64,000 nucleotides of DNA from Shumkonia mesophila (GCF_026163695.1 NZ_JAOTID010000002.1:461511-525510), one strand, 5' to 3'; shown: positions 34,602-43,570, counted from the first letter of the stretch. Numbers and translations are program-made. The notes: generated by a model from the sequence alone, not told the origin.

Positions 34602-35459
34602 ATGAAAGCCGTCGTCACCCTGTCGCCCGAGGAATCGAAGCGCCTGATCGCCAAGGCCATGGCCGCCATGCCGGAGGTTCGCCACGCGCTCGAGCATGGC
34701 ATCATCGGCCTGGCCCGCTGCACCACCAACGCCTTCGTCGCCGAGGAGCTGATCGGCCGGCCGCTGGCCGATCGCGGCGCCTATTGCAGCGGTTTCTTCA
34801 CGGCGCGCGGCGCCTGCGCGCTCCAGGGCCGCTTCCAGGAAAAGCTGCTGGTCCTCGATCACGGCGAGGAGCGTTGGCTTACCTACGAGCAGGGCAACGT
34901 CGCCCAGTTCATCGAGCGCATGGACAAGGACGACATCATCGTCAAGAGCGGCAACGTCATCGACCCCGAGGGCCGGGTCGGCTGCCTGGTCGCCAGCCCC
35001 ACCGGCGGCGAGATCGGCGCCTATCTGCCGCCGATCCTGGTCAAGGGCATCCGCTTCCTGGTACCGATGACGCTGAACAAGACGGTGGCGGTGCCGCTGG
35101 AGCGCATGATCGACGCGCTCGGCATGTCGAAGATCGATCCCCAGCGCTGTCACGGCCTGCGCTGCGGCATGATGCCGATGCCGGGAACCGTGATCACCGA
35201 GGTCGAGGCCATCCGCCAGTTGACCGGCGCCGAGGCGACGCCGGTGGCGACGGGGGGCATCGGCTCGGGGGCAGGCGCCATCATGCTGGTGGTGGATGGC
35301 GCCGACGCGGCGGTCGACGCCGCCTGGCGGCTGGTCTCGGCCATCCGCGAAAAGGGCGAACCGCCGCTGGCCGACCCCAACATCGCCTGCGCCGACTGCT
35401 ACATCGCCGCCCAGCCCGGCCTCGGCAACCGCTGCTCGCCGATCGCCCGCAGCGCCTGA
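34602..35459 (+). CDS. Conserved-looking protein of unknown family, Cys-rich
   Basis: 285 residues; I do not recognise the family. It has no signal peptide or membrane segment. Notable features: GLARCTTNAFVAEELIG near the N terminus, a repeated Gly-rich loop (ATGGIGSGAGAIMLVV) that could bind a phosphate or nucleotide, KINP-like DPQRCHGLRCGMMPMPG, and a C-terminal CADCYIAAQ. The paired Cys could bind metal. GGAGG precedes the start. Last gene of the LysR-TAXI operon, so it probably takes part in the same catabolic pathway. A strong candidate for a new enzyme. Confidence 0.6.
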   Translation: MKAVVTLSPEESKRLIAKAMAAMPEVRHALEHGIIGLARCTTNAFVAEELIGRPLADRGAYCSGFFTARGACALQGRFQEKLLVLDHGEERWLTYEQGNVAQFIERMDKDDIIVKSGNVIDPEGRVGCLVASPTGGEIGAYLPPILVKGIRFLVPMTLNKTVAVPLERMIDALGMSKIDPQRCHGLRCGMMPMPGTVITEVEAIRQLTGAEATPVATGGIGSGAGAIMLVVDGADAAVDAAWRLVSAIREKGEPPLADPNIACADCYIAAQPGLGNRCSPIARSA

Positions 35460-35480
35460 GGGCGCCAGGGACGGCGGCGT

Positions 35481-36731
35481 TCAGTCGAGACGGGAATCGA
35501 GGGCTAGAACGGTTTCCAGCAGAACGGCGGCCCCGGCCGCCAGGTCCTTGGGTTCCACCCACTCCTCCGGGCAATGGCTGCGGCCGCCGCGGCAGGGGAT
35601 GAAGATCATGCCCATCGGCCCGGCGTTGGCCACGTGCATGGCGTCGTGCCCGGCGCCGCTGGCCATGTCGATGCAGGCAACCCCGGTTGTCGCGCAGGCG
35701 TCGCGGATGGCGTCGCGCACGATATCCGAACAGACGGCCGGGGCGGCGTCGCTGAGGCGCTCGAAGGCGATCCGCACGCCGGTCTTGGCGGCCACCTCAT
35801 CGGCAAAGCGTTTCAGGGAGGCGACGAAGGATTGGCGGGCGGCGTCGGAGCCGCTGCGGAATTCGACGGTCAGGCGCACCCGCCCCGGCACCACGTTGGC
35901 GGCGTTGGGTTCCACCGCCAGTTGGCCGACAGTGCCGACGAAGAAACCCGTCGAGTGGTTCAGGGCCCACGCCTCCTCCTCCGCCTTGAGAACCAGCCGG
36001 GCGGCGGCGGTGAGCGCGTCCTGACGCATGTCCATCGGCGTGTTGCCGGCGTGATCGGCGCGCCCCTCGACGGTGACGGCATAGCGGGTGATGCCGACGA
36101 TGCCGGTGACGACACCGACGGCGATACCGCCGTTTTCCAGAACCGGTCCCTGCTCGATGTGCAGTTCCACGTAGGCGGCGACGCTGCCGGCCGCGCGCAC
36201 CGCGTCCTCCAGCCGGTCGGGATCGCCACCCATCCGGCGAATGCCGTCGGCCAAGGTCTCGCCCTCGGAGTTGGTCAGGGTCAGTCCGTCACGGCCCAGG
36301 CGGCCGCCCAGGATGCGGCTGCCGACGCACGACATGCCGTATGTGCTGGGCTCCTCGGCAAGGAAGTCGACGACTTCCAGGGGGTGGCGCAGGGCGTGGC
36401 CGGCATCGGTCAGGCAGTGGGCGGCTTCCAGCGCCGTCAGAACGCCGGCGATGCCGTCGAAACGTCCGCCATTGGGCACGGTGTCGGAATGCGATCCCAT
36501 CATCAGCGGGCGCAAGCCGGCCTCCCGTCCCGCCCGTCGGCCGATCAGGTTGGCCGCGGTATCGAGGCCGACCGCCAGACCGGCCTCCTCGAACCAGTTT
36601 CGCAACTGGGCCCGGCCGTCGGCATGCAGCGCCGAGAACGAGCGGCGGGTGAACGGAATGGCCGGATCGGTGATGCCGGCCAGCGCCTCCAGCCGTTGCC
36701 AGAGGCGCTCGGCGTTGATCCTAGGCGGCAT
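35481..36731 (-). CDS. M20-family N-carbamoylase (hydantoinase/carbamoylase)
   Basis: 416 residues. Metal ligands: H81 in GSHSDTVPNGG, D92 in FDGIAG, E126-E127 in LAEEPSTYG, and His in LHIEQGPVLE and SGAGHDAM. Typical AllC/HyuC layout with a dimerisation lid. The start overlaps the end of the cyclic amidohydrolase by 11 bases, indicating translational coupling, so the two enzymes very likely act in sequence: ring opening, then decarbamoylation. Ends 21 bases from the converging gene at 35459. Confidence 0.87.
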   Translation of the reverse strand: MPPRINAERLWQRLEALAGITDPAIPFTRRSFSALHADGRAQLRNWFEEAGLAVGLDTAANLIGRRAGREAGLRPLMMGSHSDTVPNGGRFDGIAGVLTALEAAHCLTDAGHALRHPLEVVDFLAEEPSTYGMSCVGSRILGGRLGRDGLTLTNSEGETLADGIRRMGGDPDRLEDAVRAAGSVAAYVELHIEQGPVLENGGIAVGVVTGIVGITRYAVTVEGRADHAGNTPMDMRQDALTAAARLVLKAEEEAWALNHSTGFFVGTVGQLAVEPNAANVVPGRVRLTVEFRSGSDAARQSFVASLKRFADEVAAKTGVRIAFERLSDAAPAVCSDIVRDAIRDACATTGVACIDMASGAGHDAMHVANAGPMGMIFIPCRGGRSHCPEEWVEPKDLAAGAAVLLETVLALDSRLD

Positions 36732-38085
36732 CGGCTCCCCGTAGCGGCCGGAGGAACTTGCCGTAACCCGGCTCCGACAGCACGGCCTTGCCGTCCCACA
36801 CCTTGCGGCCGCGCAGATAGGTGGCGGCGACGCGGCAGGTGAACTCCTTGCCGTCGAACGGGCTCCAGTCGACGATGGTCACCGTGTTCCTGGCGTCGAA
36901 CTTGAAGCGTCCGGGCTCGACGATGGCGAAGTCGGCGTCCGATCCCTCGCGCAGCACACCCTTCTTCGGATAGAGCAGGAAGTACTTGGCTGGCCCCTCG
37001 GCGATCAACTTGGCCACCGTTGTGACCGGCAGGCCGTGCTGCTCGCAGCCGGTGAAGAGGGCCGGGATCAGGGTTTCCAGCCCGGGAGCGCCGGAGGCGT
37101 TCTTGAAGATGTTGGGGTTGCTCTTGACCTCGACCGGCCACGGCGAATGGTCGGTCGACACGAAGTCGATGTGACCGGCCGCGACGTGGCCCCACATAGC
37201 CTCGACCATCTCGCGCGAGCGGATCGGCGGATTGATCTTGCCGAAGGCCCCGACCCGCTTCACGTCATCCTCGTCCAGCATCAGGTAGTGGACGCAGACC
37301 TCGACGGTCGCTTTGACACCGCGCTTCTTGTAGGACTCTGTGATCTCGATGCCGCGCGGGATCGAGCAGTGCACCACATGGACGCGCGAGCCCGCCTCGG
37401 CGCCGAGTTCGTAGATCTCGGCCATGGCAAGCGCCTCGGCGATGGGCGGACGGCTCATGCCGTGCGCCTCGGGGCCGGTTTTGCCCTCGGCCTGCAACTT
37501 CTGGATCAGGAAATCGACCATTTCCTGGTTCTCGTTGTGCACGCCGCCGCCGATGCCGGTCGGCGCCAGCGCCTGGAAGGCGGCCAGCATGTCGATCGGC
37601 TTGATGCGTGGAAAGCGGTTCGGATCGGATTCGTAGGTCGAGAACTTGAAGGCGCAGGCCCCGGCCTCGATCATGCCCGGGATGTCCTTCACGCCGTTCT
37701 CCTTGCGGATGGTGCCGAACAGGCCGACGTCGACCATCGCCTCCTTTTCGACGACCGCGACCTTGGCGCGAAAACTCTCGGCATCGACCACCGGTCCGGC
37801 CCCGTCATAGGGCATGTCGATGATGGTGGTGACGCCGCCGGCGGCGGCGGCCCGGGTCGAGCGTAGGATGCCTTCCGGCGGCTTCTGGCTGCCGGCGTGG
37901 ACCTGCCCGTCGATGGCGCCCGGCAGCACGAACTTGCCCGACGCGTCGACGGTTTCCTTCGCATTGGGCGGCGTGCCGGTCCCGATCTTGGCGATGCGCC
38001 CATTGCTGACGGCCAGATAGCCATCGTCGATCACGCGATCCGGAAGAACAAGCTTTCCCTTAACGACCAAATCGAAACCGGCCAT
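36721..38085 (-). CDS. Cyclic amidohydrolase (hydantoinase/allantoinase type) with altered HxH
   Basis: 454 residues of amidohydrolase barrel. The first metal motif reads D-G-Q61-V-H63 where the family has HxH. Other ligands remain: K148 (CAFKFSTYE, the carbamylation site), H183 (GGVHNEN), H236/H239 (VHVVHCS) and D312 (VSTDHSPW). It may hold one metal or use Gln as a weak ligand. Predicted role: opening a cyclic ureide for the coupled M20 enzyme. Start at 38085; the in-frame extension to 38175 has no domain content. Confidence 0.8.
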   Translation of the reverse strand: MAGFDLVVKGKLVLPDRVIDDGYLAVSNGRIAKIGTGTPPNAKETVDASGKFVLPGAIDGQVHAGSQKPPEGILRSTRAAAAGGVTTIIDMPYDGAGPVVDAESFRAKVAVVEKEAMVDVGLFGTIRKENGVKDIPGMIEAGACAFKFSTYESDPNRFPRIKPIDMLAAFQALAPTGIGGGVHNENQEMVDFLIQKLQAEGKTGPEAHGMSRPPIAEALAMAEIYELGAEAGSRVHVVHCSIPRGIEITESYKKRGVKATVEVCVHYLMLDEDDVKRVGAFGKINPPIRSREMVEAMWGHVAAGHIDFVSTDHSPWPVEVKSNPNIFKNASGAPGLETLIPALFTGCEQHGLPVTTVAKLIAEGPAKYFLLYPKKGVLREGSDADFAIVEPGRFKFDARNTVTIVDWSPFDGKEFTCRVAATYLRGRKVWDGKAVLSEPGYGKFLRPLRGADAA

Positions 38086-38251
38086 CTTCCACCCCTCGCC
38101 TTTCCTTGCGATTGCCAACCGAGATGCGCCGCGATGCCGTTCCGGACCGTGTGATTCCGGGGGCGATAGCGGCATCGGACCTGCGGAATGTTAGCCGGTC
38201 GTTACCGCACATTCCTATATAAATTCGCCGGCTATAAATAATCTAAGGTTA
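38086..38251. promoter_or_regulatory. Promoter region of the amidohydrolase/carbamoylase pair
   Basis: 166 bases between the LysR stop and the amidohydrolase start, AT-rich from about 38205. It contains two direct CTATA repeats (CTATATAAATT at about 38212 and CTATAAATAAT at about 38232). The adjoining inverted repeat AATAA-TCTAAGG-TTATT at 38237-38253 runs over the LysR stop codon. These suit an activator binding site for minus-strand transcription, possibly by one of the neighbouring LysR proteins. Confidence 0.4.
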
Positions 38252-39193
38252 TTACCCCAGGACGATAGCCGCTTCCTTTGTCGGTCGGGGCTTGTCGGGA
38301 GCCAGGGTGGACAGGTCGAGAAAGGCGTTCTCGATTTCGTGGATCATCGCCTTGGCCAGGCTGGGCAGCGGCCGCAGGCGGGAAAACAGCACGTAGACGG
38401 TCAGCGGGATGGTGGGCACGAAAGGCCGGATGACGACGCGCTCGCTGGCGTGCGAACGCGCGTAGTATTCGTCGATCAGGGCGACGCCGAGCCCGGTTTC
38501 GACCAGCGAATAGGCCATGTTGCTGTAGCGGGTCTCGACCACCCAGGAGAAGTCCTCACCGGCCGAGGTGAAGGCATTGGCGATGATGTTGCCGAGCGGC
38601 GTGCCGCGTTCCATGGTGATGAAGGAATGCCGGCGGATGTCCGCGGCGCGCACGGTTTCGCAAGCGGTCAGCGGATGATCGGCCGGCATGATGCAGACCA
38701 TGCATCCCAGATGCATCGGCTTGGCTTCGACCGACGGGTAACCGGAAAAGGCGAGCGTCATGCCGAAGTCGGCGAGGTTGTGATCGACCCGGTTGATCAC
38801 CCCTTCCATCCGCTCCAGGTCCAGCGAAACGCTGACATTGGGGCGATCCGCCAGAAACGACCGCATGGCGCTGAGAAGGACCGATTGGGCGAGACTCGGC
38901 ACCGACACGATCTTGATCGAACCGACCCGGGATTCGCGGAGATCCTGGACCTTCTGGGTGACGGAGCGGAACATGACGAAGATCGACTCGACGTCGTGGT
39001 TGAGGATGCCCGCCTCCTCCGTCGGCCACAAACGCCCCTTATAGCGGTTGAACAGCTTGATGCCCGACTGCGCCTCCATGTGCCGGATCATGTTGCTGAC
39101 GGCGGGCTGGGAGATGCCGAGGATGTGGGCGGCACCGCTGGTCGTGCCGGTCTGCATGACGGCGCGGAAGATTTCGAGCTGACGTAGATTCAT
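38252..39193 (-). CDS. LysR-family transcriptional regulator
   Basis: 313 residues from the ATG at 39193 (a GTG nine bases upstream is possible). HTH with AAHILGISQPAVSNMIRHME, then an effector domain with VDHNLADFGMTLAFSG. Sits between the amidohydrolase pair (same strand, downstream) and the divergent fifth TRAP operon; it could control either or both. Its DNA-binding region resembles that of the LysR at 26622-27524. Confidence 0.9.
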   Translation of the reverse strand: MNLRQLEIFRAVMQTGTTSGAAHILGISQPAVSNMIRHMEAQSGIKLFNRYKGRLWPTEEAGILNHDVESIFVMFRSVTQKVQDLRESRVGSIKIVSVPSLAQSVLLSAMRSFLADRPNVSVSLDLERMEGVINRVDHNLADFGMTLAFSGYPSVEAKPMHLGCMVCIMPADHPLTACETVRAADIRRHSFITMERGTPLGNIIANAFTSAGEDFSWVVETRYSNMAYSLVETGLGVALIDEYYARSHASERVVIRPFVPTIPLTVYVLFSRLRPLPSLAKAMIHEIENAFLDLSTLAPDKPRPTKEAAIVLG

Positions 39194-39653
39194 GCCCCGC
39201 ACTCTATATGTTTTGATTATAGTCCTCCACCCCCCATTTTATAAGACATCGTTCGGCCGGACCTTTTATGATGGCTCCAGCAACGCCGCATGATGCGCAC
39301 GCATCCCAAGCGATCCGGGGGGAGGACCGGATTTCGGGGGATCGGAGGGGTGTGCGTCACAAGAATCCGGAGCGTCCGCATGGAGGCGACAACACCCGCT
39401 GGCAGTCCAATCGCGACGATGGACCGGCTGGTTTCGTCGGGCGATCGCGCCAGCGATCCCGACCACCGTCGCCCCACCGTTCATGCCATCCATGCTTTGC
39501 GCGATCCCGCCCTTGCTGCGGCGGTCCTTGCCGTCCGGTGGCGACGGCACGCAGGCCTCTCATCCGCCGACCTGACCGGTTCGCCACGAGGCGACACTTT
39601 GGGCGGCGGTACGTCGATTTCGGGGAAGGAACAACCAAGCGGAGGTAAGACCC
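39194..39653. other. 460-base divergent intergenic region, lysR / TRAP system 5
   Basis: The longest gap in the window. Near lysR it holds CTATA-N9-TATAG (39204-39222), an LTTR-sized inverted repeat, and the perfect repeat GATGCG-CA-CGCATC (39292-39305). The rest is GC-rich. A plus-strand open frame 39290-39661 (about 123 codons, overlapping the dctP start) has Arg/Pro-heavy composition, no ribosome site and no recognisable domain, so I do not call it a gene; decayed sequence is possible. GGAGG at 39641-39645 serves dctP. Confidence 0.45.
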
Positions 39654-40727
39654 ATGCCTAGCTTCAAGACCTGCATGAAACTTTCACGCCGGACCATGGT
39701 CCTGGCAACGGGCGCTGCGGCCCTGTTCGCCTGGAACGTGGGCGGCGCCAGTGCCGCGGACATCACGCTCAAGTATTCCGACCACGATCCGCTCGGCGGC
39801 ATGCGGACCAATTTCGTCAAGAACGTGTGGCTGGCCGAAATCGAGAAACAGAGCGGCGGCAAGGTGAAGATCCAGGACTTCTGGGGCGGCGCCCTGATGA
39901 GTTCGAAGGAGGCCATGAAAGGCGTCGGTGGTGGCGTCTCCGACATGGGCTTCATTTTCCCCGGGCACTATCCGGGGGAACTGCCGGGGCATTCCATCTT
40001 CAACCTGTTCCCGCGCGGTCCGAACAAGTTCGCCGACATGATCTGGCTCTATCGCAAGGCCTACGAGGAAGTTCCGGAAATCAAGGCGGAACTGACCAAG
40101 GTCGGCGTCATGCCGATGATGATCACGGCCGGCCTGCCGGGCGCCTTCGTCGCCACCAAGCCGCTCAAGACCCTGGCCGACATCAAGGGCGACAAGTGGC
40201 GCGCCGGCGGCAAGTGGCAGTTGCGCTTCCTCGAGAACGCCGGGGCCGTCCCGGTCTCCGTGCCGTGGGACGACGTGTACATGGCGTTGCAGACCGGCAC
40301 CATCGTCGGCTGCTTCACCAACTATGACGGCCTGAACCTCATGAAGTTCGACGAGGTGGGCAAAAACGTCATGATCTCCAAGCAACTGTGGTACGCCACG
40401 CCGTTCGTCCACCTGATGAACATCAAAAAGTTCGAAAGTCTTCCCAAGGATGTGCAGCAGACCATCCTGAAGGCCTCCGAGGTTGCCGAGCAGAAGTTCG
40501 CCGCCGTCTATGATGCCGCCTTCGACGCTATCAAGGCGAAGGAGTTGGCTGCCGGCTACAAGGTGACCGAAATGTCGACGGACGACGTCGTCCGTTGGGA
40601 GAACGCCGAAAAGCTGGCGAAGCTCCAGGCCGACTGGGTTGCCGAGTCGGAAAAGGCCGGCATGAAGAACGCTGCCCAGGCGATGGAGAAAGTCCGCGCC
40701 TTGCATCAGCAGGCGATGAACCGCTAG
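39654..40727 (+). CDS. dctP: TRAP transporter substrate-binding protein (DctP family), system 5
   Basis: 357 residues. The N terminus has an RR pair (KLSRRTMVLATGAAALFAW) that resembles a Tat signal, with a cleavage site near GGASAAD. The mature part is a diverged DctP domain; DKWRAGGKWQLRFLENAG keeps an Arg at the usual substrate position, and FTNYDGLNLMKFDEVGK is distinctive. Strong GGAGGT ribosome site. SDR and hydantoin racemase genes follow the permeases. Confidence 0.87.
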   Translation: MPSFKTCMKLSRRTMVLATGAAALFAWNVGGASAADITLKYSDHDPLGGMRTNFVKNVWLAEIEKQSGGKVKIQDFWGGALMSSKEAMKGVGGGVSDMGFIFPGHYPGELPGHSIFNLFPRGPNKFADMIWLYRKAYEEVPEIKAELTKVGVMPMMITAGLPGAFVATKPLKTLADIKGDKWRAGGKWQLRFLENAGAVPVSVPWDDVYMALQTGTIVGCFTNYDGLNLMKFDEVGKNVMISKQLWYATPFVHLMNIKKFESLPKDVQQTILKASEVAEQKFAAVYDAAFDAIKAKELAAGYKVTEMSTDDVVRWENAEKLAKLQADWVAESEKAGMKNAAQAMEKVRALHQQAMNR

Positions 40728-40749
40728 ACGCAACCATGGAAACAGCCAT

Positions 40750-40783
40750 CCCCTGCCGCGGGGCGGTTCATCCGCGGCAGGGG
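40750..40783 (+). ncRNA. Stem-loop between dctP and dctQ, system 5
   Basis: CCCCTGCCGCGG and CCGCGGCAGGGG form a perfect 12-bp stem with a 10-base loop, starting 23 bases after the dctP stop. No T tract follows, and the next gene begins 20 bases later with only a weak ribosome site. Probably an mRNA-stabilising element that raises binding protein over permease. Confidence 0.65.
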
Positions 40784-40803
40784 AATGGCATCGGATTGCA
40801 GGC

Positions 40804-41319
40804 ATGACGAAATTTGTTCATTGGGCCAACCGCCACTTGGCCGGCTTCACCGGCTGGCTGATGGTGGTGATGATGCTGTTGCTGATCGCCGACGTCGTTT
40901 CGCGCGGCGTAGGCAAGCCTCTTCAGGGCATGGCGGAGATGTCGGTCTTCGTGATGATGATCGTCGTCTACCTCGGCTTCGCGCGCTGCGAAGAGAAAGG
41001 GGAGCATGTGTCCCTGGAATTTGCCCTCAACGCGATGCCGCTCCGGGCGCGACTCTTGATGATGGCGGCAAGCCAACTGATCGCGGTCATCACGATCGGT
41101 CTGTTGTTCTATGCCGTCGTCACCGATGCGTGGTCATCGTTCCTGACCGGGACCGCAATCGAAGGCACTTTCGAAATCCCGCTGTGGCCGACCAAGTTCA
41201 TCATGGTCATCGGCATGGTTTTCTTCGTGCTCCAGGGAATCGTCAATATGGGCAATGCGATCCGTCGTTTCAGGCAAAACGATGCCTCGCCGCAGGCCCA
41301 TGGCGCCGACTTCATGTAA
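40804..41319 (+). CDS. dctQ: TRAP transporter small permease (DctQ), system 5
   Basis: 171 residues with four hydrophobic segments (LMVVMMLLLIADVVSRGV first; EMSVFVMMIVVYLGFARCEE second). The ribosome site is poor, consistent with lower expression than dctP. The gap of 51 bases to dctM contains no evident element. Confidence 0.87.
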   Translation: MTKFVHWANRHLAGFTGWLMVVMMLLLIADVVSRGVGKPLQGMAEMSVFVMMIVVYLGFARCEEKGEHVSLEFALNAMPLRARLLMMAASQLIAVITIGLLFYAVVTDAWSSFLTGTAIEGTFEIPLWPTKFIMVIGMVFFVLQGIVNMGNAIRRFRQNDASPQAHGADFM

Positions 41320-41370
41320 GGGCATGCCCGCGATTTTCCTTAACGAGATTTCTTGCTGAGATACTAAAAG

Positions 41371-42699
41371 ATGGATTTTTTGACGGGTGGCGTTCTGTGT
41401 ATCGGCCTGCTGTTGATCCTGATGGCGATCGGGGTGCAGATCGGCCTGACCTTCCTTTTGGGCGGCATCATCGTCAGTGTCATTCTTCTGGGCTTTGACA
41501 GTTCGATCACGCTGTTGGGCCAAGCGTCCTATCACTCGATCGCCTCGCCGACCTGGGCTTCCATTCCGCTCTTCATCCTGATGGGCGCTTTCGCCTCCAA
41601 CGGCGGCCTCGCCCGGTGCGCCTATGACGGGGTCTATGCGCTGAGCCGGCGCCTGCCCGGCTCGCTGCTGATTGCCACCAGCCTCAGTTGCGGCGTGTTC
41701 GGCGCCGTTTCCGGCTCGTCCATTGCCACCACCGCCATCTTCGGGAAGATGGCGCTGCCCGAAATGAACCGGCTCGGCTACGACAAGCGGCTCTCTGCGG
41801 GCTGCATCGCCTCGGCCGGCACCTTCGCCTCGATGATTCCGCCCAGCATGATGATGATCATCTATGCGCTGTTCACTCAGCAGTCGATCGGCAAGCTGTT
41901 CGCCGCCGGCGTCGTTCCCGGAATCTTGACCGCCGGCGCCTACGCCATCCTCATCATCGTCATGGTCAAGCGCAGGCCCCATTTGGCACCCAACCGCAAG
42001 GCCGAGGAAGAGGGGGCCATTGCGATCAGCCGCACGCGGGAAGCTCTGCGGCTGTGGCCGGTGGCCGTCATCGCCACCCTGGTGCTGGGGGGCATGTATT
42101 CCGGCTGGTTCACGCCGACCGAGGCGGCGGCCGTCGGCGCCGTCTGCACCCTGGGATACGGCTGGCTATCCCGGAACTTCACCAGCCTGGGCCAAGTCAC
42201 CGGCTCCATGCGCGAATCGGCCAGCGTCACCGCCATGCTGTTCCTGATCAACATCGGCGCCCTCTTCTACAGCCGGGTTCTGGCGGTCACGCGGCTGCCC
42301 ACGGAACTGACGATGATGCTGCAGACTCTGGATGTCCCGCCCATCGTCATTCTGCTGGGCGTGCTGGCCATCATGTTCTTCCTGGGCATGATCATGGTGC
42401 CGGTCGGCATCTATGCATTGACGCTGCCGATCGTCTTCCCGCTGCTGGTCAGCCTCGGCTATGACCCTGTCTGGTTCGGCGTCCTGGCGCTGAAGATGAC
42501 CGAGATCGGTTCCATCACCCCGCCGGTGGGATTGAACGTGTTTGCCATGAAGGGGGTCATACCGCCGGAGATGAAGATCTCGGTGGAAGATATTTACCGG
42601 GGCTGTTTCCCGTTTATCCTGGTGGAAGTTTGCGTGTTGATCGTGCTGATCGCGTTCCCTCAGATTTCCCTCTGGCTGCCGAACCTTCTGCTCGGCTAG
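41371..42699 (+). CDS. dctM: TRAP transporter large permease (DctM), system 5
   Basis: 442 residues, about 12 hydrophobic segments. Hallmarks: SCGVFGAVSGSSIATTAIFG, SAGTFASMIPPSMMMIIYAL and SITPPVGLNVFAMKGV. Completes a DctPQM system divergent from lysR. Confidence 0.92.
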   Translation: MDFLTGGVLCIGLLLILMAIGVQIGLTFLLGGIIVSVILLGFDSSITLLGQASYHSIASPTWASIPLFILMGAFASNGGLARCAYDGVYALSRRLPGSLLIATSLSCGVFGAVSGSSIATTAIFGKMALPEMNRLGYDKRLSAGCIASAGTFASMIPPSMMMIIYALFTQQSIGKLFAAGVVPGILTAGAYAILIIVMVKRRPHLAPNRKAEEEGAIAISRTREALRLWPVAVIATLVLGGMYSGWFTPTEAAAVGAVCTLGYGWLSRNFTSLGQVTGSMRESASVTAMLFLINIGALFYSRVLAVTRLPTELTMMLQTLDVPPIVILLGVLAIMFFLGMIMVPVGIYALTLPIVFPLLVSLGYDPVWFGVLALKMTEIGSITPPVGLNVFAMKGVIPPEMKISVEDIYRGCFPFILVEVCVLIVLIAFPQISLWLPNLLLG

Positions 42700-42781
42700 G
42701 CGGGCGTTTCCGCGAAGTTTTGCACTGACAATCCGGCGTACCCGAGGCGGCCGGGCCGAGAACCGACGAAAGAGATCGACG

Positions 42782-43570
42782 ATGGATCTGGAACTGAGTG
42801 GTAAACGCGCGGTAGTGACGGCATCGAGCCGTGGGCTTGGCCTGGGCATCGCCGGGGCACTGGCCCGCGAGGGGGCGGACGTCCTCCTCACTGGACGGTC
42901 CGGAGATCGCCTGGCGAAGGCGGCGGCGGAAATTACCGCACGCGGAAACGGCCGGGCGCATTTTGTCGTCGCCGACCTTGCGCAAGCGGATGCGGCCCGG
43001 ACGATCCATGCCGCCGCCACGACGGCCCTGGGTGGCATCGACATCGTGGTCAACAACACGGGCGGGCCGCCGCTGGCGGCCATGGCCGAGACACCCCTGA
43101 CCGTTCTGCGCGACCAGTTCGATGCCATGGTCATGCGGGTCGTCGAGCTAAGTTGCCTCGCCCTGCCGGCCATGCGCCAGGCCGGATGGGGGCGGATTTT
43201 GACCGTCGCCTCCTCGGGCGTGGTGCAGCCGATTCCGAACCTCGGTCTATCCAACACACTGCGTTCCGCTCTCGTCGGCTGGAGCAAAACCCTTTCGAGC
43301 GAGGTCGGCCGCGACGGCGTGACCGTCAACGTCCTGTTGCCGGGCCGCATCCACACCGAACGGGTCGACGAGATCGACGCGGCGGCGTCCAAGCGCCAGG
43401 GCAAGCCGGTGGCCGAAATCGCCGCCGCCTCGCACGCGACGATCCCGCTCGGCCGATACGGAACGGTCGAGGAGTTCGCCGCCGTCGCCGCCTTCCTGGT
43501 CAGCGGACCGGCGAGCTATGTGACGGGCAGCCTGATCCGCTGCGACGGCGGCATGATCCGCTCGGTATGA
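42782..43570 (+). CDS. SDR-family oxidoreductase-like protein with altered active site
   Basis: 262 residues. The Rossmann glycine motif reads TASSRGLGLG (13-22), followed by NNTGG (91-95) and the conserved Ser144/145. The catalytic YxxxK is replaced by S157-N-T-L-R161 in PNLGLSNTLRSALVGW. Families with this motif are annotated as FabG-like oxidoreductases but cannot use classical Tyr-Lys chemistry. Downstream of TRAP system 5 and upstream of a racemase. Confidence 0.82.
   Translation: MDLELSGKRAVVTASSRGLGLGIAGALAREGADVLLTGRSGDRLAKAAAEITARGNGRAHFVVADLAQADAARTIHAAATTALGGIDIVVNNTGGPPLAAMAETPLTVLRDQFDAMVMRVVELSCLALPAMRQAGWGRILTVASSGVVQPIPNLGLSNTLRSALVGWSKTLSSEVGRDGVTVNVLLPGRIHTERVDEIDAAASKRQGKPVAEIAAASHATIPLGRYGTVEEFAAVAAFLVSGPASYVTGSLIRCDGGMIRSV

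Noticed and set aside
34602-35459. Assignment of the unknown protein to barbiturase/cyanuric acid hydrolase
   Set aside because: Context would fit, but length and visible motifs do not match the three-repeat ring-opening amidohydrolases.
39290-39661. Open frame of about 123 codons in the gap before dctP of system 5
   Set aside because: No ribosome site, biased Arg/Pro composition, overlap with the well-supported dctP start. Kept only as a possible remnant.
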